Shown: in pieces, positions 52,731-61,104 of the stretch | Layout of the letters: each line of letters begins with the position of its first letter | Numbering within the stretch: position 1 is the first letter of the stretch | Made by a program: the position numbers and the translations under genes | The notes under the pieces: model-generated | Told to the model about the DNA's origin: nothing | What the model saw: only the letters and a program-made list of their open reading frames with translations | The model's database searches: none | Source: Kribbella amoyensis | Lineage (GTDB): Bacteria > Actinomycetota > Actinomycetes > Propionibacteriales > Kribbellaceae | DNA length: 64,000 nucleotides | NCBI RefSeq assembly: GCF_007828865.1 | Contig: NZ_VIVK01000003.1 | Location: 248,001 to 312,000, forward strand | Direction of reading: 5' to 3'

Positions 52731-52994
52731 CTACAGATGTCGGTACACGTCGTCCAGGCTCAGGCCGAGCGCGTGCATCATCACCTGCGCGTGGTAGAGC
52801 AGCTGGCTCAGCTCCTCGGCGGCCCGTTCCTTGCCCTCGTGCTCGGCGGCCATCCAGGACTCGGCGGCCTCCTCGACCAGCTTCTTGCCGATCGTGTGCA
52901 CGCCGGCGTCCAGCGCCGCCACGGTCCCGGATCCCTCCGGCCGTGTGAGCGCCTTGTCTCCCAGCTCGGCGAACAGCTCCTCAAACGTCTTCAT
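52731..52994 (-). CDS. hisE: Phosphoribosyl-ATP pyrophosphatase
   Basis: 87 residues, typical of stand-alone HisE. GKKLVEEAAESWMA and AEELSQLLYHAQVMMHALG show the EExxE...ExxD-type MazG-fold metal ligands. Second step of histidine synthesis, directly after HisG's reaction. Confidence 0.96.
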   Translation of the reverse strand: MKTFEELFAELGDKALTRPEGSGTVAALDAGVHTIGKKLVEEAAESWMAAEHEGKERAAEELSQLLYHAQVMMHALGLSLDDVYRHL

Positions 52995-53071
52995 CGCGGG
53001 CCCAGCCTAGAGGGCGCCCGGTAACGCCAGGTCAACAGGTCTCGCCCTCCGGACGTCGCGACCGGGACGGA

Positions 53072-53419
53072 TCAGGTCGACTCGGGGTCGAACGGGGCGC
53101 GCTGGCCGACCGGGAGGCGTTGCGGGGAGTCGGCCAGGCCGTTCGAGGAGACCGGCTTGTCGTCGTCGTAGTCGTCGTCCATGCCCTCGAGCAGGTGCTT
53201 GCGGACGAAGCTGCGCGGGTTCAGGTCGCGGACGTCGAGGTCGGCGAACTCCGGGCCGAGCTCGTTGCGCAGGTCGTTCTGCGCGTTGTTGATCAGCTGC
53301 CGGCCCTGGCGCAGCAGCCGGCCCGCCGTCCGGACGAACTCGGGCAGCCGGTCCGGACCGAACAGGAGCACGGCGACGATTGCGATCACCACCAGCTCGA
53401 GAGGCCCGATGCCGAACAT
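53072..53419 (-). CDS. tatB: Sec-independent translocase TatB
   Basis: 115 residues. MFGIGPLELVVIAIVAVLLFGPDRLPEF is the single-helix TatB N-terminus with conserved Glu8 and hinge. The amphipathic helix and acidic tail (DDDYDDD) follow. Last gene of the sigE operon, as in mycobacteria. Its system exports the Tat-type propeller proteins predicted above. Confidence 0.94.
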   Translation of the reverse strand: MFGIGPLELVVIAIVAVLLFGPDRLPEFVRTAGRLLRQGRQLINNAQNDLRNELGPEFADLDVRDLNPRSFVRKHLLEGMDDDYDDDKPVSSNGLADSPQRLPVGQRAPFDPEST

Positions 53420-53590
53420 GTCCCCACCTTCTCCGGTCGCCCTGGTCTTGTTTTCAGCCCGTCTAGCACTGCACCGCGGACAGCGTAGCCCGCTCCTGGG
53501 GATCCCGCCCGCCGGGCCAGCAGTTCATCTCACGGAACAACCCGCCGGTGCCCGGATCCGGCCGGATCCGGGCACTCGCGGGGCCTTGGT

Positions 53591-55243
53591 TCAGCCGATC
53601 TGCGAGCCCAGCGTGACGTTCGCCTGCCGCGGCCGGCCGGCCCGTTCGTAGTCCAGCCGGACCGTCTCGCCGGGGCGATGGGTCCGGATCGAGACGATCA
53701 GCGCCTCGGCCGAGTCGACCAGCTTGTTGTTGATCTTGGTGACCACGTCACCGGTCCGCAGCCCGGCGCGCTGGGCCGGGGACCCCGGGTTGACCTCGCC
53801 GACCCGGGCGCCCTCGCCCTCGAACCGCAGGTCCACGTTCGCGCCGATCACCGGGTACGACGCCTTGCCGTCGGCGATCAGCTGCTGGGCGGTCCGGCGG
53901 GCCTGGTCGATCGGAATCGCGAAGCCGAGGCCGATGTTGCCGCTGCTGCCCTCCTCGGCGCCGCGGACGGTGGCGATCGCGGAGTTCACCCCGATCACCC
54001 GGGCGTTCATGTCGACCAGCGGGCCACCGGAGTTGCCCGGGTTGATCGCCGCGTCGGTCTGCAGCGCGTTGATGTACGAGATCTCGCCCTCGCCGCCGGC
54101 GGTGACCGGGCGGTTCTTCGCCGAGACGATGCCGGAGGTGACGGTCCCGGCCAGGCCGAGCGGCGAACCGATCGCGACCACGTCCTGGCCGACGATCGCC
54201 AGGTCCGACCGGCCGAACTGCACCGACGGCGCCTTCAGCCCGCTCACCTGCACCACGGCCAGGTCGTACGCCGGGGAGCGGCCGACCAGCCGGGCCGTCG
54301 TGCTCGCGCCCTGCTGGGTGACGACCTGGATCGAGCCGCCCTTGGCCGCGGCCGAGACGACGTGGTTGTTGGTCAGGATGTGGCCGGCCGTGTCGATCAC
54401 GAAGCCGGACCCGGTCGCCTTCGAGTTGTCGGCGCCCTCGACCTTCAGCTGGACCACGCTCGGCAGCAGCGTCTGGGCGACCGCCGAGACCGAGCCGCTG
54501 CGGATCTTCGGGTCCGCGCCGGTACCGACCGGCGGGCCGGCCGGCTCCTCGATCGGGCCGCGGTTGTCCAGCGCCACCACGGTCGCGGCCGCCCCGGCAC
54601 CGGCGACCAGGCCGACGATCAGCGCGACGATCGCGGCGATGGTGATGATCCGGTTGCCCTTCGGCGGCGGCCCCGGCGTGTACGCGCGGGCCTGCTGCTG
54701 GTGCCAGTCCACGGGCGGCGGCGGGACGTACGCGGGCTGGTACGTCGGCCAGGCCTGGCCCGGGTACACCGGGCGGAACGGCTCCTCCGGCTGCCCGAAG
54801 CTGCGCTGCGTCATCGACCGCTCGGACTGCCGGTACTGCGCGGTGCCTCCCGGGGGCGGCAGCGGCATGGCCCCGTTGCTCACCGGAGGCGGCGCCAACG
54901 CGGAGACCGCGGGCGATCCCGCCGAGGCGCCGGCCGCGCTCCCGCTCTGCGGTCCCTGCGGCGCCTGCTGGCCGGTGTGCGGTGCCTGCGGTCCCTGCGG
55001 GCCGGTGTGTGGTGCCTGCGGGCCGGTGTTGTCGGTGGTACGCCCGGCGTCAGCGCCTCCGCCCGCTACGCCTGGTGCGTGATCGCCGCCGGTCGTGGTC
55101 CCGGGATCGGTGGACCCGGGCTCGGCGGGGGGCGGTACGACAGGTCCTGCGGTGGGCCGGTCGGTGGGAAGCTCACGGGTGGGTTCCGGATCTGCCGGAT
55201 CTCGCGGCATCCGCACGGTCGGCTCGGCGTCATCCCAGCTCAC
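53591..55243 (-). CDS. htrA: Membrane-anchored HtrA-like serine protease with PDZ domain
   Basis: 550 residues from GTG 55243. A Pro/Gly/Gln-rich cytoplasmic region (residues 1-195, with GPQ repeats) precedes one membrane helix (IITIAAIVALIVGLVAGAGA). The trypsin-like domain has His in LTNNHVVSAA, Asp in AYDLAVVQV and Ser in INPGNSGGPLVD. A C-terminal PDZ domain (GEVNPGSPAQRAGLRTGDVV) follows. Degrades misfolded envelope proteins; part of the SigE envelope-stress response. Confidence 0.95.
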   Translation of the reverse strand: MSWDDAEPTVRMPRDPADPEPTRELPTDRPTAGPVVPPPAEPGSTDPGTTTGGDHAPGVAGGGADAGRTTDNTGPQAPHTGPQGPQAPHTGQQAPQGPQSGSAAGASAGSPAVSALAPPPVSNGAMPLPPPGGTAQYRQSERSMTQRSFGQPEEPFRPVYPGQAWPTYQPAYVPPPPVDWHQQQARAYTPGPPPKGNRIITIAAIVALIVGLVAGAGAAATVVALDNRGPIEEPAGPPVGTGADPKIRSGSVSAVAQTLLPSVVQLKVEGADNSKATGSGFVIDTAGHILTNNHVVSAAAKGGSIQVVTQQGASTTARLVGRSPAYDLAVVQVSGLKAPSVQFGRSDLAIVGQDVVAIGSPLGLAGTVTSGIVSAKNRPVTAGGEGEISYINALQTDAAINPGNSGGPLVDMNARVIGVNSAIATVRGAEEGSSGNIGLGFAIPIDQARRTAQQLIADGKASYPVIGANVDLRFEGEGARVGEVNPGSPAQRAGLRTGDVVTKINNKLVDSAEALIVSIRTHRPGETVRLDYERAGRPRQANVTLGSQIG

Positions 55244-55324
55244 GGTGCCCGCCTCACGTAGTCGTCGTCGTGGTCGTGTCGGCGGAACCTCACCCAGGGT
55301 GCCGGCGAGAGGCTCCGGGTCCGA

Positions 55325-56392
55325 TTATCCCAGTTTCCACGAGAGCGCACTCATCGGAGTGAGCCAGGTGGCCATCCGGGCCAGGCCGGTCCCCATCCGT
55401 TCGAGCGCGGTGAGCTGGGGTGGCTGCTGGTGCGGGAACGCGGCGACGACCTTGTCCATCAGGTCCGAGGGCAGGTCGCCGACCACCGTGTAGACGATGC
55501 CGCCGGACGACCACACGGCGTACGAGGGCATCCCGTACCGGACGTGGACGCCGGGGATCGCGCCGGCCGAGTACCCCTGCACGGCGGCCGGGTCGAGGGC
55601 GCCGCGCTGCTCGAAGACGGACACGGTGAACAGGCCGTCGGAGTACGAGAACTGCAGTGACCCGGACGCGCTGTCCTGGTGGACCTCGTACAGCTTGAGC
55701 GACGCGGGCAGGTCCGCCGCGCAGGTCCAGCCCTGGGAGCGCAGATCGCCGACCTGGCCCATCCCCACCGTCTCGGTGTCCCCTGGGGCCATCGGCGGCA
55801 GGTGCCCGAGGAACTCGGACGTGTCGATCGACAACTCGGTGAACACGGTCGCCCGGACCAGCGTGCGCCCGTCCGCGCTGAACAGCTGCCGCTGCAGGAG
55901 CAATCCGCTCGCCTGGTCGATCCAGAACCGCGCGGCCAGCGTCTGGTCGTCCCGCAGCGCCTCGACCAGGACGGCGACCCGACCGATCGTCTCGGTGCAG
56001 CACTTGTACGCCAGCTGGTACGTCGACTTCAACAGGTCGAGCGGTCCCCCGTCGACGGCCGGTCCGGCCCCGTGGGCGGCGCGTTGCACGAACGACTTCG
56101 CCCCGGGCGCGGACGACGAGCCGACCACGCTGATCTCGGTCCCCTGCGACGCGGCGTGCACGATGCCGAGCATCGCCGAGCTGGACCCCTGCGGTCCCCA
56201 CGCGGTGATGATCTGCGTGCCGTGGTACGAGATCCGCTCCGGAGCCAGCGCGGCGCGTTCGAGCCAGCTGACGGCGGACGGCGAGTCCTCCCGCGAGGAC
56301 GTGGGTGCGGGAGCGGCGACCGCGGTGGGCAAGGGCAGGCCGAGACCGATCAGCGCGGTGCCGACCAGCACGGCGAGCCGGGAGAGGCTCAC
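55325..56392 (-). CDS. MucB/RseB-like secreted sigma-E regulatory protein
   Basis: 355 residues; Sec signal ends LPTAVAAPA. SAVSWLERAALAPERISYHGTQ resembles the LolA-like N-terminal fold of RseB (lipid sensing), and SGLLLQRQLFSADGRTLVR matches its strand. A second globular domain follows. It starts three bases after the anti-sigma gene, so it probably modulates anti-sigma stability outside the membrane, as RseB does in E. coli (inference). Confidence 0.83.
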   Translation of the reverse strand: MSLSRLAVLVGTALIGLGLPLPTAVAAPAPTSSREDSPSAVSWLERAALAPERISYHGTQIITAWGPQGSSSAMLGIVHAASQGTEISVVGSSSAPGAKSFVQRAAHGAGPAVDGGPLDLLKSTYQLAYKCCTETIGRVAVLVEALRDDQTLAARFWIDQASGLLLQRQLFSADGRTLVRATVFTELSIDTSEFLGHLPPMAPGDTETVGMGQVGDLRSQGWTCAADLPASLKLYEVHQDSASGSLQFSYSDGLFTVSVFEQRGALDPAAVQGYSAGAIPGVHVRYGMPSYAVWSSGGIVYTVVGDLPSDLMDKVVAAFPHQQPPQLTALERMGTGLARMATWLTPMSALSWKLG

Positions 56393-56395
56393 AGC

Positions 56396-57004
56396 TCAGC
56401 GTCCCGTCAACGCCACCGGCTGGTACGACGGTGGCAGTCCGGCGAACCCGGTGCCGTTGTACCCGTTCAGCAACGCGACCGGGTCGGCGAACGGGCTGCC
56501 CGTCGTCGTCGCTGCGTGGTCCGCCGAGAAGCTGGCCACCGGCGGCTGCACGATCGGCGGCTCCTCGCCGCGGGCCGGGTCACCGAGGACGAAAGCAGTA
56601 CCGAGCAGGGAGGCGACCGCTGCCGCCGAACCGGCCGCACCGAGCACCCCGGTACGACGGCGCGAGCGCGGCGTGGACCTGGTCCCCGGCCGGGTGGCGT
56701 CGTTGCGGGCCGCCGGGAACGCGGACCGTTGCGGGCTGAGCGAGACGACCGGCGTCACCACCGAGCGGACCTCCTCGCGCGGCTCCAGCGAGAACGCGGG
56801 GACGCCCATCAGGCGCTGCATCAGGTCGTCCGACGGGCCGGGCGCCTCCAGGGCGGCCAGCTGGCCCTTCAACCGGCGCTGCGCGTCCACCTCGGCGCGG
56901 CAGGAGTCGCAGCCGACGAGGTGACTCAGCACCTTGTCCCGGGAGTCGTGGTCGAGCTCTCCGTCGACGGCGGCGCTGAGCCGGTCCAGCGGGTGCGAGG
57001 TCAC
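56396..57004 (-). CDS. Anti-sigma factor, zinc-finger (ZAS) type, single membrane helix
   Basis: 202 residues. HLDR...LSHLVGCDSCRAEVD carries the HxxxCxxC zinc motif that binds ECF sigma factors. A membrane helix lies at about residues 118-140 (TGVLGAAGSAAAVASLLGTA) with the C-terminal third outside. ATG 57004 overlaps the sigE TGA by ATGA, giving stoichiometric synthesis with its sigma factor. Confidence 0.92.
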   Translation of the reverse strand: MTSHPLDRLSAAVDGELDHDSRDKVLSHLVGCDSCRAEVDAQRRLKGQLAALEAPGPSDDLMQRLMGVPAFSLEPREEVRSVVTPVVSLSPQRSAFPAARNDATRPGTRSTPRSRRRTGVLGAAGSAAAVASLLGTAFVLGDPARGEEPPIVQPPVASFSADHAATTTGSPFADPVALLNGYNGTGFAGLPPSYQPVALTGR

Positions 57005-57735
57005 CGGTCGTCACCCCCGCCGAACAACGGCGCGTCGACGGGTGGGCCGCTGATGCGCGAGTGGCCGGACCGTGGTGCGCGGTGCTCGAGGTGCTTGCGC
57101 AGCATCGAGCGGCCGCGGTGGATCCGGCTCCGGACGGTCCCGAGCTTGACGCCCAGGACGTCGGCGATCTCGTCGTAGGTCATGCCCTCGATGTCGCACA
57201 GCACGACCGCGGCCCGGAAGTCCTCGGGCAGCTGGTCCAGCGCGTGCTGCACATCGTGGTCGAACTGGCCGGAGTCCAGCTTCTCGGCCGGGCCGGCGCC
57301 CTTGGCCGGCAGCCGGTCGTGCGCATCCTCGGGCAGGCCGTCGAAGCGGATCCGCTGCTTGCGCCGGGCGCCGTCGAGGAAGAGGTTCGTGGTGATCCGG
57401 TACAGCCAGCCCTCGAACGTGCCCGGGGTGTAGCCGGACAGTGAGCGGAACACCCGGACGAAGACCTCCTGGGTCAGGTCCTCGGCGTCGTGCTTGTTGC
57501 CGGTCAGCCGGTACGCGAGCCGGTAGACCCGGGCCGAGTGGGTCCGGACGATCTCGTCCCAGGACGGCAGTACGTCGGGCTGGTCCTGCGGCTGCTGCCG
57601 CGGCGGCTGCTGGACCGGGGCAGGGATGACGGAGGTGTCGACCGGCTTCACGGCAACGCCTCCCTGGGTCCTCTCGGCAACGAGCGTGACCACCATGGTG
57701 CCGCGTTCACCGTCCTCTGCGCACGTCGGGGACAC
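57001..57735 (-). CDS. sigE: ECF RNA polymerase sigma factor SigE
   Basis: 244 residues from GTG 57735 (231 if ATG 57696). Sigma region 2: YRLAYRLTGNKHDAEDLTQEVF, GTFEGWLYRITTNLFLD. Region 4: EDFRAAVVLCDIEGMTYDEI, LGVKLGTVRSRIHRGRSML. The sequence and operon match the mycobacterial SigE type controlling envelope stress. A GGAAC-N17-CGTT promoter upstream suggests autoregulation. Confidence 0.95.
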   Translation of the reverse strand: MSPTCAEDGERGTMVVTLVAERTQGGVAVKPVDTSVIPAPVQQPPRQQPQDQPDVLPSWDEIVRTHSARVYRLAYRLTGNKHDAEDLTQEVFVRVFRSLSGYTPGTFEGWLYRITTNLFLDGARRKQRIRFDGLPEDAHDRLPAKGAGPAEKLDSGQFDHDVQHALDQLPEDFRAAVVLCDIEGMTYDEIADVLGVKLGTVRSRIHRGRSMLRKHLEHRAPRSGHSRISGPPVDAPLFGGGDDR

Positions 57736-57771
57736 CCGGGCTGAACCCTGAGATGCCGGTACGTCCGGACC

Positions 57772-57797
57772 AACGGTGCACGCGGACGGGAAGTTCC
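57772..57797 (-). promoter_or_regulatory. SigE-type (ECF) promoter of sigE operon
   Basis: Minus strand: GGAAC (57797-57793), 17 bases, CGTT (57775-57772), about 37 bases before GTG 57735. This matches the -35 GGAAC and -10 GTT pattern of SigE-group sigma factors. Confidence 0.5.
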
Positions 57798-57859
57798 CCG
57801 GTGGTTTCCGCCTGCTTCCAGTAGACGCCCGCGTCGGCGCCTCCGGTTGGCAGTGTGGC

Positions 57860-58081
57860 CTATTTCTCCTCGATCACCGCGATCGGGTCGCCGTCGCGGA
57901 CCACCTCGCCGGCCACCACCTTCACCTCGACGATCGTCCCGGCCACCTCGGCCAGCACCGGGATCTCCATCTTCATCGACTCCAGGATGACGAGGGTGTC
58001 CTCCGGGCCCACCGTGTCGCCGGCCTGCGCGGTGACCTTCTGGACGTTCGCGACCAGCTCCGCCACGACGGTGTGACTCAC
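57860..58081 (-). CDS. Small biotin carboxyl carrier-like protein
   Basis: 73 residues from GTG 58081 (GGAGG four bases upstream). It is a single biotinyl/lipoyl domain: VILESMKMEIPVLAEVAG holds the biotinylated Lys in MKM. Length and sequence resemble the mycobacterial biotinylated protein TB7.3, which lies near sigH. It probably serves as carrier for an acyl-CoA carboxylase encoded elsewhere. Confidence 0.92.
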   Translation of the reverse strand: MSHTVVAELVANVQKVTAQAGDTVGPEDTLVILESMKMEIPVLAEVAGTIVEVKVVAGEVVRDGDPIAVIEEK

Positions 58082-58115
58082 GGTGCCTCCACTCCCTGGA
58101 TGATCGGTGCCGATC

Positions 58116-58664
58116 CTAGGACTTCTCCGCCCCGGCCTGGCGGGCCCGGTACGACGCCACGCGGGTCCGGCTCGCGCAGGTCGGCCCGCAGTACCGCCGG
58201 GGTCTTCGCTCGGCCTGGTTCGCGAACACGCGCTCGCAGTCAGGCGCGGCGCAACCGGCCAGCGCGGCGAACCCGTGACCGGCCGCAAACCCGGCCAGCC
58301 CGAGCGCCGTCTGGGCCGCGAGCCACTCCGGCCACCCCGCCTCGGGCCGGGCCACGTGCAGGTGCCACGGCGACCCCTCGTGGTCGGACAGGTACGGGCG
58401 GACGGCGTACTCGGTCAGCAGGTCGTTGAGCGCCTTCGCGGCCACGGCCGGTTCCTCGTGGAACACCGGCCGCAGTCGCTCCCGGACCTCGCGGATCTCG
58501 TCGAGCTCGGCCTCGTCGATCGCGATCGGCTCGGGCTCGCCGTGGTCCAGCAGGAACCGGCGCACGTCGTCGGGCGTGACGAGCTGCTCCGGCTCCAGCG
58601 TCTTCGTGTTCACCAGATCCACCGCCAGCCGGACCAGCCGATCCGGCGTCTGCAGACTCTCCAC
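58116..58664 (-). CDS. CGNR zinc-finger (ABATE domain) regulator
   Basis: 182 residues from GTG 58664 (AAGGAGG upstream). The N-terminal ABATE-type domain (LVNTKTLEPEQL, LDEIREVRERLRPVF) is followed by a zinc finger at 140-175: AAPDCERVFANQAERRPRRYCGPTC in outline, key residues C-x4-C and C-x3-C, with ASRTRVASYRAR. The motif's usual N in CGNR is absent (CASR). Predicted DNA-binding regulator of the divergent MFS gene. Confidence 0.85.
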   Translation of the reverse strand: MESLQTPDRLVRLAVDLVNTKTLEPEQLVTPDDVRRFLLDHGEPEPIAIDEAELDEIREVRERLRPVFHEEPAVAAKALNDLLTEYAVRPYLSDHEGSPWHLHVARPEAGWPEWLAAQTALGLAGFAAGHGFAALAGCAAPDCERVFANQAERRPRRYCGPTCASRTRVASYRARQAGAEKS

Positions 58665-58689
58665 CGTGCCTCCTTCCCAACTGGCGAAA

Positions 58690-58737
58690 GCGTAACGCCT
58701 TTGTTAGCGTAACGCGTAACTTACTGCTTTGCGTTAC
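58690..58737. promoter_or_regulatory. GCGTAAC repeats, probable operator of CGNR regulator
   Basis: GCGTAACGC at 58690-58698 and 58707-58715, GCGTAAC at 58714-58720, and the near-inverse GCGTTAC at 58731-58737 crowd the 86-base gap between the regulator and the MFS transporter. Confidence 0.55.
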
Positions 58738-58750
58738 AGGGGGCATCGGA

Positions 58751-60004
58751 ATGCGCGAACTGCTCAAGCTCCGCGGGATGCCGTCGTACTACTCCGCCGC
58801 GACACTGGCCCGCCTCGGCGACGAGATGGTCGCGTTCACGCTCGTCCTGCTCGTCCTCGACCGCACCGACAGCCCGGCGCTCGCGGGTGCGACCGGAGCG
58901 GCGTACGCGTTGCCTGCAGTACTCACTGGGCCGTTGCTGGGCGCGTGGCTGGACCGCACCGCCCATCGCCGGATCGCGCTCGGCGTCAATCAGGCGGTCC
59001 TCGGCGCGGTGATGCTGACGATGCTCGCCGTCGTCGGCCATACCCCGTCCTGGGTCACGCCGGCGCTCGCCGCGATCGCGGGGACGACGCTGCCGATGGT
59101 GAGCGGCGGCTTCACGAGCATGCTGCCGTCCCTGGTCCCGGCGAACTTGTTGCCCAAGGCCAACAGTTGGGAGGCGGCCAGCTTCGGCGCGGCCACGATC
59201 ACCGGCCCGGCCGCCGCGGCCACCCTCGCGGCCGCCGTCTCGGTCGAGGCCGCCGCGACGGTGATCGCGGTGACGGCCACGGCCAGCATCTTCGCGATCG
59301 CGCGGCTGCCCGCGTTGCCGGCGGCGATCGCGGCCGGCGACCGGGACCCGTTCGCGCGGTCGGTGGTCGAGGGACTGCGGCACCTGGCCCGGACGCCACC
59401 GTTGCGGGCGTCGACGGTCACGACCACGGCGCTGATGGGGATGATCGGGATGCTGCTGATCACCCTGCCGCTCCACATGGCGTCCGTGGGCGCACCGAAA
59501 TCGGCGGCCGGGTACCTGTGGACCGCGGTGGAGTTGGGCAGCGTGACCACGGCACTTCTGCTCGGCCGACTACAGACGCGGTGGCGACCGGAGTACGTGG
59601 TGATGGCGGCGTGCGCGGGGTACGGCCTGGCGATGACGACGTGGCCGCTTGCTTCCAGCTTCGCGGTGCTGCTGTTGCTGGCCGCGGTGGCCGGGCTGGT
59701 GGAGGGGCCGATGTTGCCGGCGATGTTCGCGGCCCGGCAGGTCTACAGCCCGGTGGCGTTGCAGGGCCGCGTGAGTACGACGGCAGCCAGCCTCCGCGTC
59801 GGAGCCGCAGCCCTCGGCCAAGCCACCGCCGGCCTCCTGGTCCCAGCAATCGGCACCCGAGCAGCCCTCCTCACTATCGCCCTCGGCCTGATCACCGCCG
59901 CAGCCCTAGGCACCCTCACCACCCTGCGCCCCGCCCCGACCCGGCGACCCACGCCCCATCCGCACGACCGAGCCGGGACTGCAAACCCCCACCCGGGACC
60001 GTGA
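58751..60004 (+). CDS. MFS transporter, 12 helices
   Basis: 417 residues; GGGGG seven bases before ATG 58751. MPSYYSAATLARLGDEMVAF and GPLLGAWLDRTAHRRIALG (the loop 2-3 motif) fit the MFS_3/EntS-like multidrug exporters. A Pro/His/Arg-rich tail ends inside a tandem repeat that contributes the stop codon. Probably derepressed by the CGNR regulator when its ligand is present. Confidence 0.88.
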   Translation: MRELLKLRGMPSYYSAATLARLGDEMVAFTLVLLVLDRTDSPALAGATGAAYALPAVLTGPLLGAWLDRTAHRRIALGVNQAVLGAVMLTMLAVVGHTPSWVTPALAAIAGTTLPMVSGGFTSMLPSLVPANLLPKANSWEAASFGAATITGPAAAATLAAAVSVEAAATVIAVTATASIFAIARLPALPAAIAAGDRDPFARSVVEGLRHLARTPPLRASTVTTTALMGMIGMLLITLPLHMASVGAPKSAAGYLWTAVELGSVTTALLLGRLQTRWRPEYVVMAACAGYGLAMTTWPLASSFAVLLLLAAVAGLVEGPMLPAMFAARQVYSPVALQGRVSTTAASLRVGAAALGQATAGLLVPAIGTRAALLTIALGLITAAALGTLTTLRPAPTRRPTPHPHDRAGTANPHPGP

Positions 60005-60084
60005 CCACCCACCCGGGACCGTGAACACGTCCTGCACTGTCCCGGGCCCCCGGTTGGTGACCCAAGACCCCGGTTGGTGACCCA
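59989..60084. repeat. 20-bp-period tandem repeats after MFS gene
   Basis: CCACCCGGGACCGTGA occurs at 59989-60004 and 60009-60024, and CCCCGGTTGGTGACCCA at 60048-60064 and 60068-60084, both with a 20-base period. The first copy includes the MFS stop codon. No gene in the remaining spacer to 60121. Confidence 0.8.
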
Positions 60085-60121
60085 GGTGCCGAGAGGGCGA
60101 CCGCGGCCCTGGTCGAGGTGG

Positions 60122-61003
60122 TCAGTCGAGGATGACGGAGCGGCTGAGGCTTCGGGGCTGGTCGGGGTCGAGGCCGTGGGCGAGGGACTTGGCGACGGCG
60201 ACTCGTTGGGCGATCACCAGGGACGCCATCGGGTCGAGGTCGGCGTGGTGCACGATCGTGGCGCCGGTGGCGGCGACGTCGTCGAGGAAGCCGGCCGGGG
60301 CCTCGCCGAAGAGCCAGACGCCGCGGCCGGGCTGGGCGATCGCGATCGGGCCGTGCCGGTAGTCCATCGCCGGGTACGCCTCGGTCCACGCGGACGCCGC
60401 CTCGCGCTGCTTCAGGCCCGCCTCGTGCGCCAGGCCCACGGTCCACCTGGTCCCGACGTAGGTGACCTGCTCCAGCTTGGCCAACTCGTCCACGTCCACC
60501 GTCAGCGCGGACTCGGCGTCGGTGGCGGCCTGGGTGAGGTCCTGGCCGAGGGACGCCCGCAGCAACGCCAGCGTCGTGGTCGCGAACCGGGTCTGGACGA
60601 CGGACTGCTCGTCGGCGAAGTCCAGCAGGATCGTGGTGTCGGCCAGCTCGGTGATCGGCGAACCCGGGGTGGCCGTGATCGCGATCGTGGGCACCGTGGT
60701 CCGGCGGATCAGCTCGAGCACCTCGGTCGTCGTGCCCGACCGGCTGATCACCACGATCGCGTCGTACTGGCGGCCGTAGGCGAACTCGGATCCGGCGAAC
60801 GCGTCGGTCTCACCCTGGCCGAGGTCCTCGCGCAGCGCGGCGTACGCCATCGCCATGAACCAGGAGGTGCCACAGCCGACGGCGGCGACCCGCTGTCCCG
60901 GCTGCGGGAGTGCGCCACCGTACTGCGCGAAACCGGCCGAGACTTGTCGCCACAACGCCGGCTGGGTGGCGATCTCGGTGCTCACGAAGGGGGTGTCGGT
61001 CAT
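60122..61003 (-). CDS. SIS-domain sugar isomerase/deaminase-like protein
   Basis: 293 residues from ATG 61003 (GGAG upstream). Two SIS domains: VAAVGCGTSWFMAMAYAAL and IVVISRSGTTTEVLELI in the first, VTYVGTRWTVGLAHEAGLKQ and the second substrate loop EAYPAMDYRHGPIAI. This architecture equals the isomerase half of GlmS without its glutaminase, as in AgaS and fructosamine-6-phosphate deglycases. Divergent from a DeoR regulator, its likely repressor. Confidence 0.9.
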   Translation of the reverse strand: MTDTPFVSTEIATQPALWRQVSAGFAQYGGALPQPGQRVAAVGCGTSWFMAMAYAALREDLGQGETDAFAGSEFAYGRQYDAIVVISRSGTTTEVLELIRRTTVPTIAITATPGSPITELADTTILLDFADEQSVVQTRFATTTLALLRASLGQDLTQAATDAESALTVDVDELAKLEQVTYVGTRWTVGLAHEAGLKQREAASAWTEAYPAMDYRHGPIAIAQPGRGVWLFGEAPAGFLDDVAATGATIVHHADLDPMASLVIAQRVAVAKSLAHGLDPDQPRSLSRSVILD

Positions 61004-61025
61004 GTCGTCTCCGGAGATGTAATGG

Positions 61026-61050
61026 TCGAAACTGCTCGAACGTGATCGAA
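61026..61050. promoter_or_regulatory. Three TCGAA repeats with 10-bp period, probable DeoR operator
   Basis: TCGAA at 61026-61030, 61036-61040 and 61046-61050 lie exactly one helical turn apart in the 101-base gap between the SIS and DeoR genes. Extended unit: TCGAAnnTGn. DeoR-family proteins often bind such direct repeats. Confidence 0.55.
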
Positions 61051-61104
61051 TGGTGCCAACCGACCAGCGGTCGGCTGACTGATTCTGTGAAGGAGGAGCG
61101 CTGG

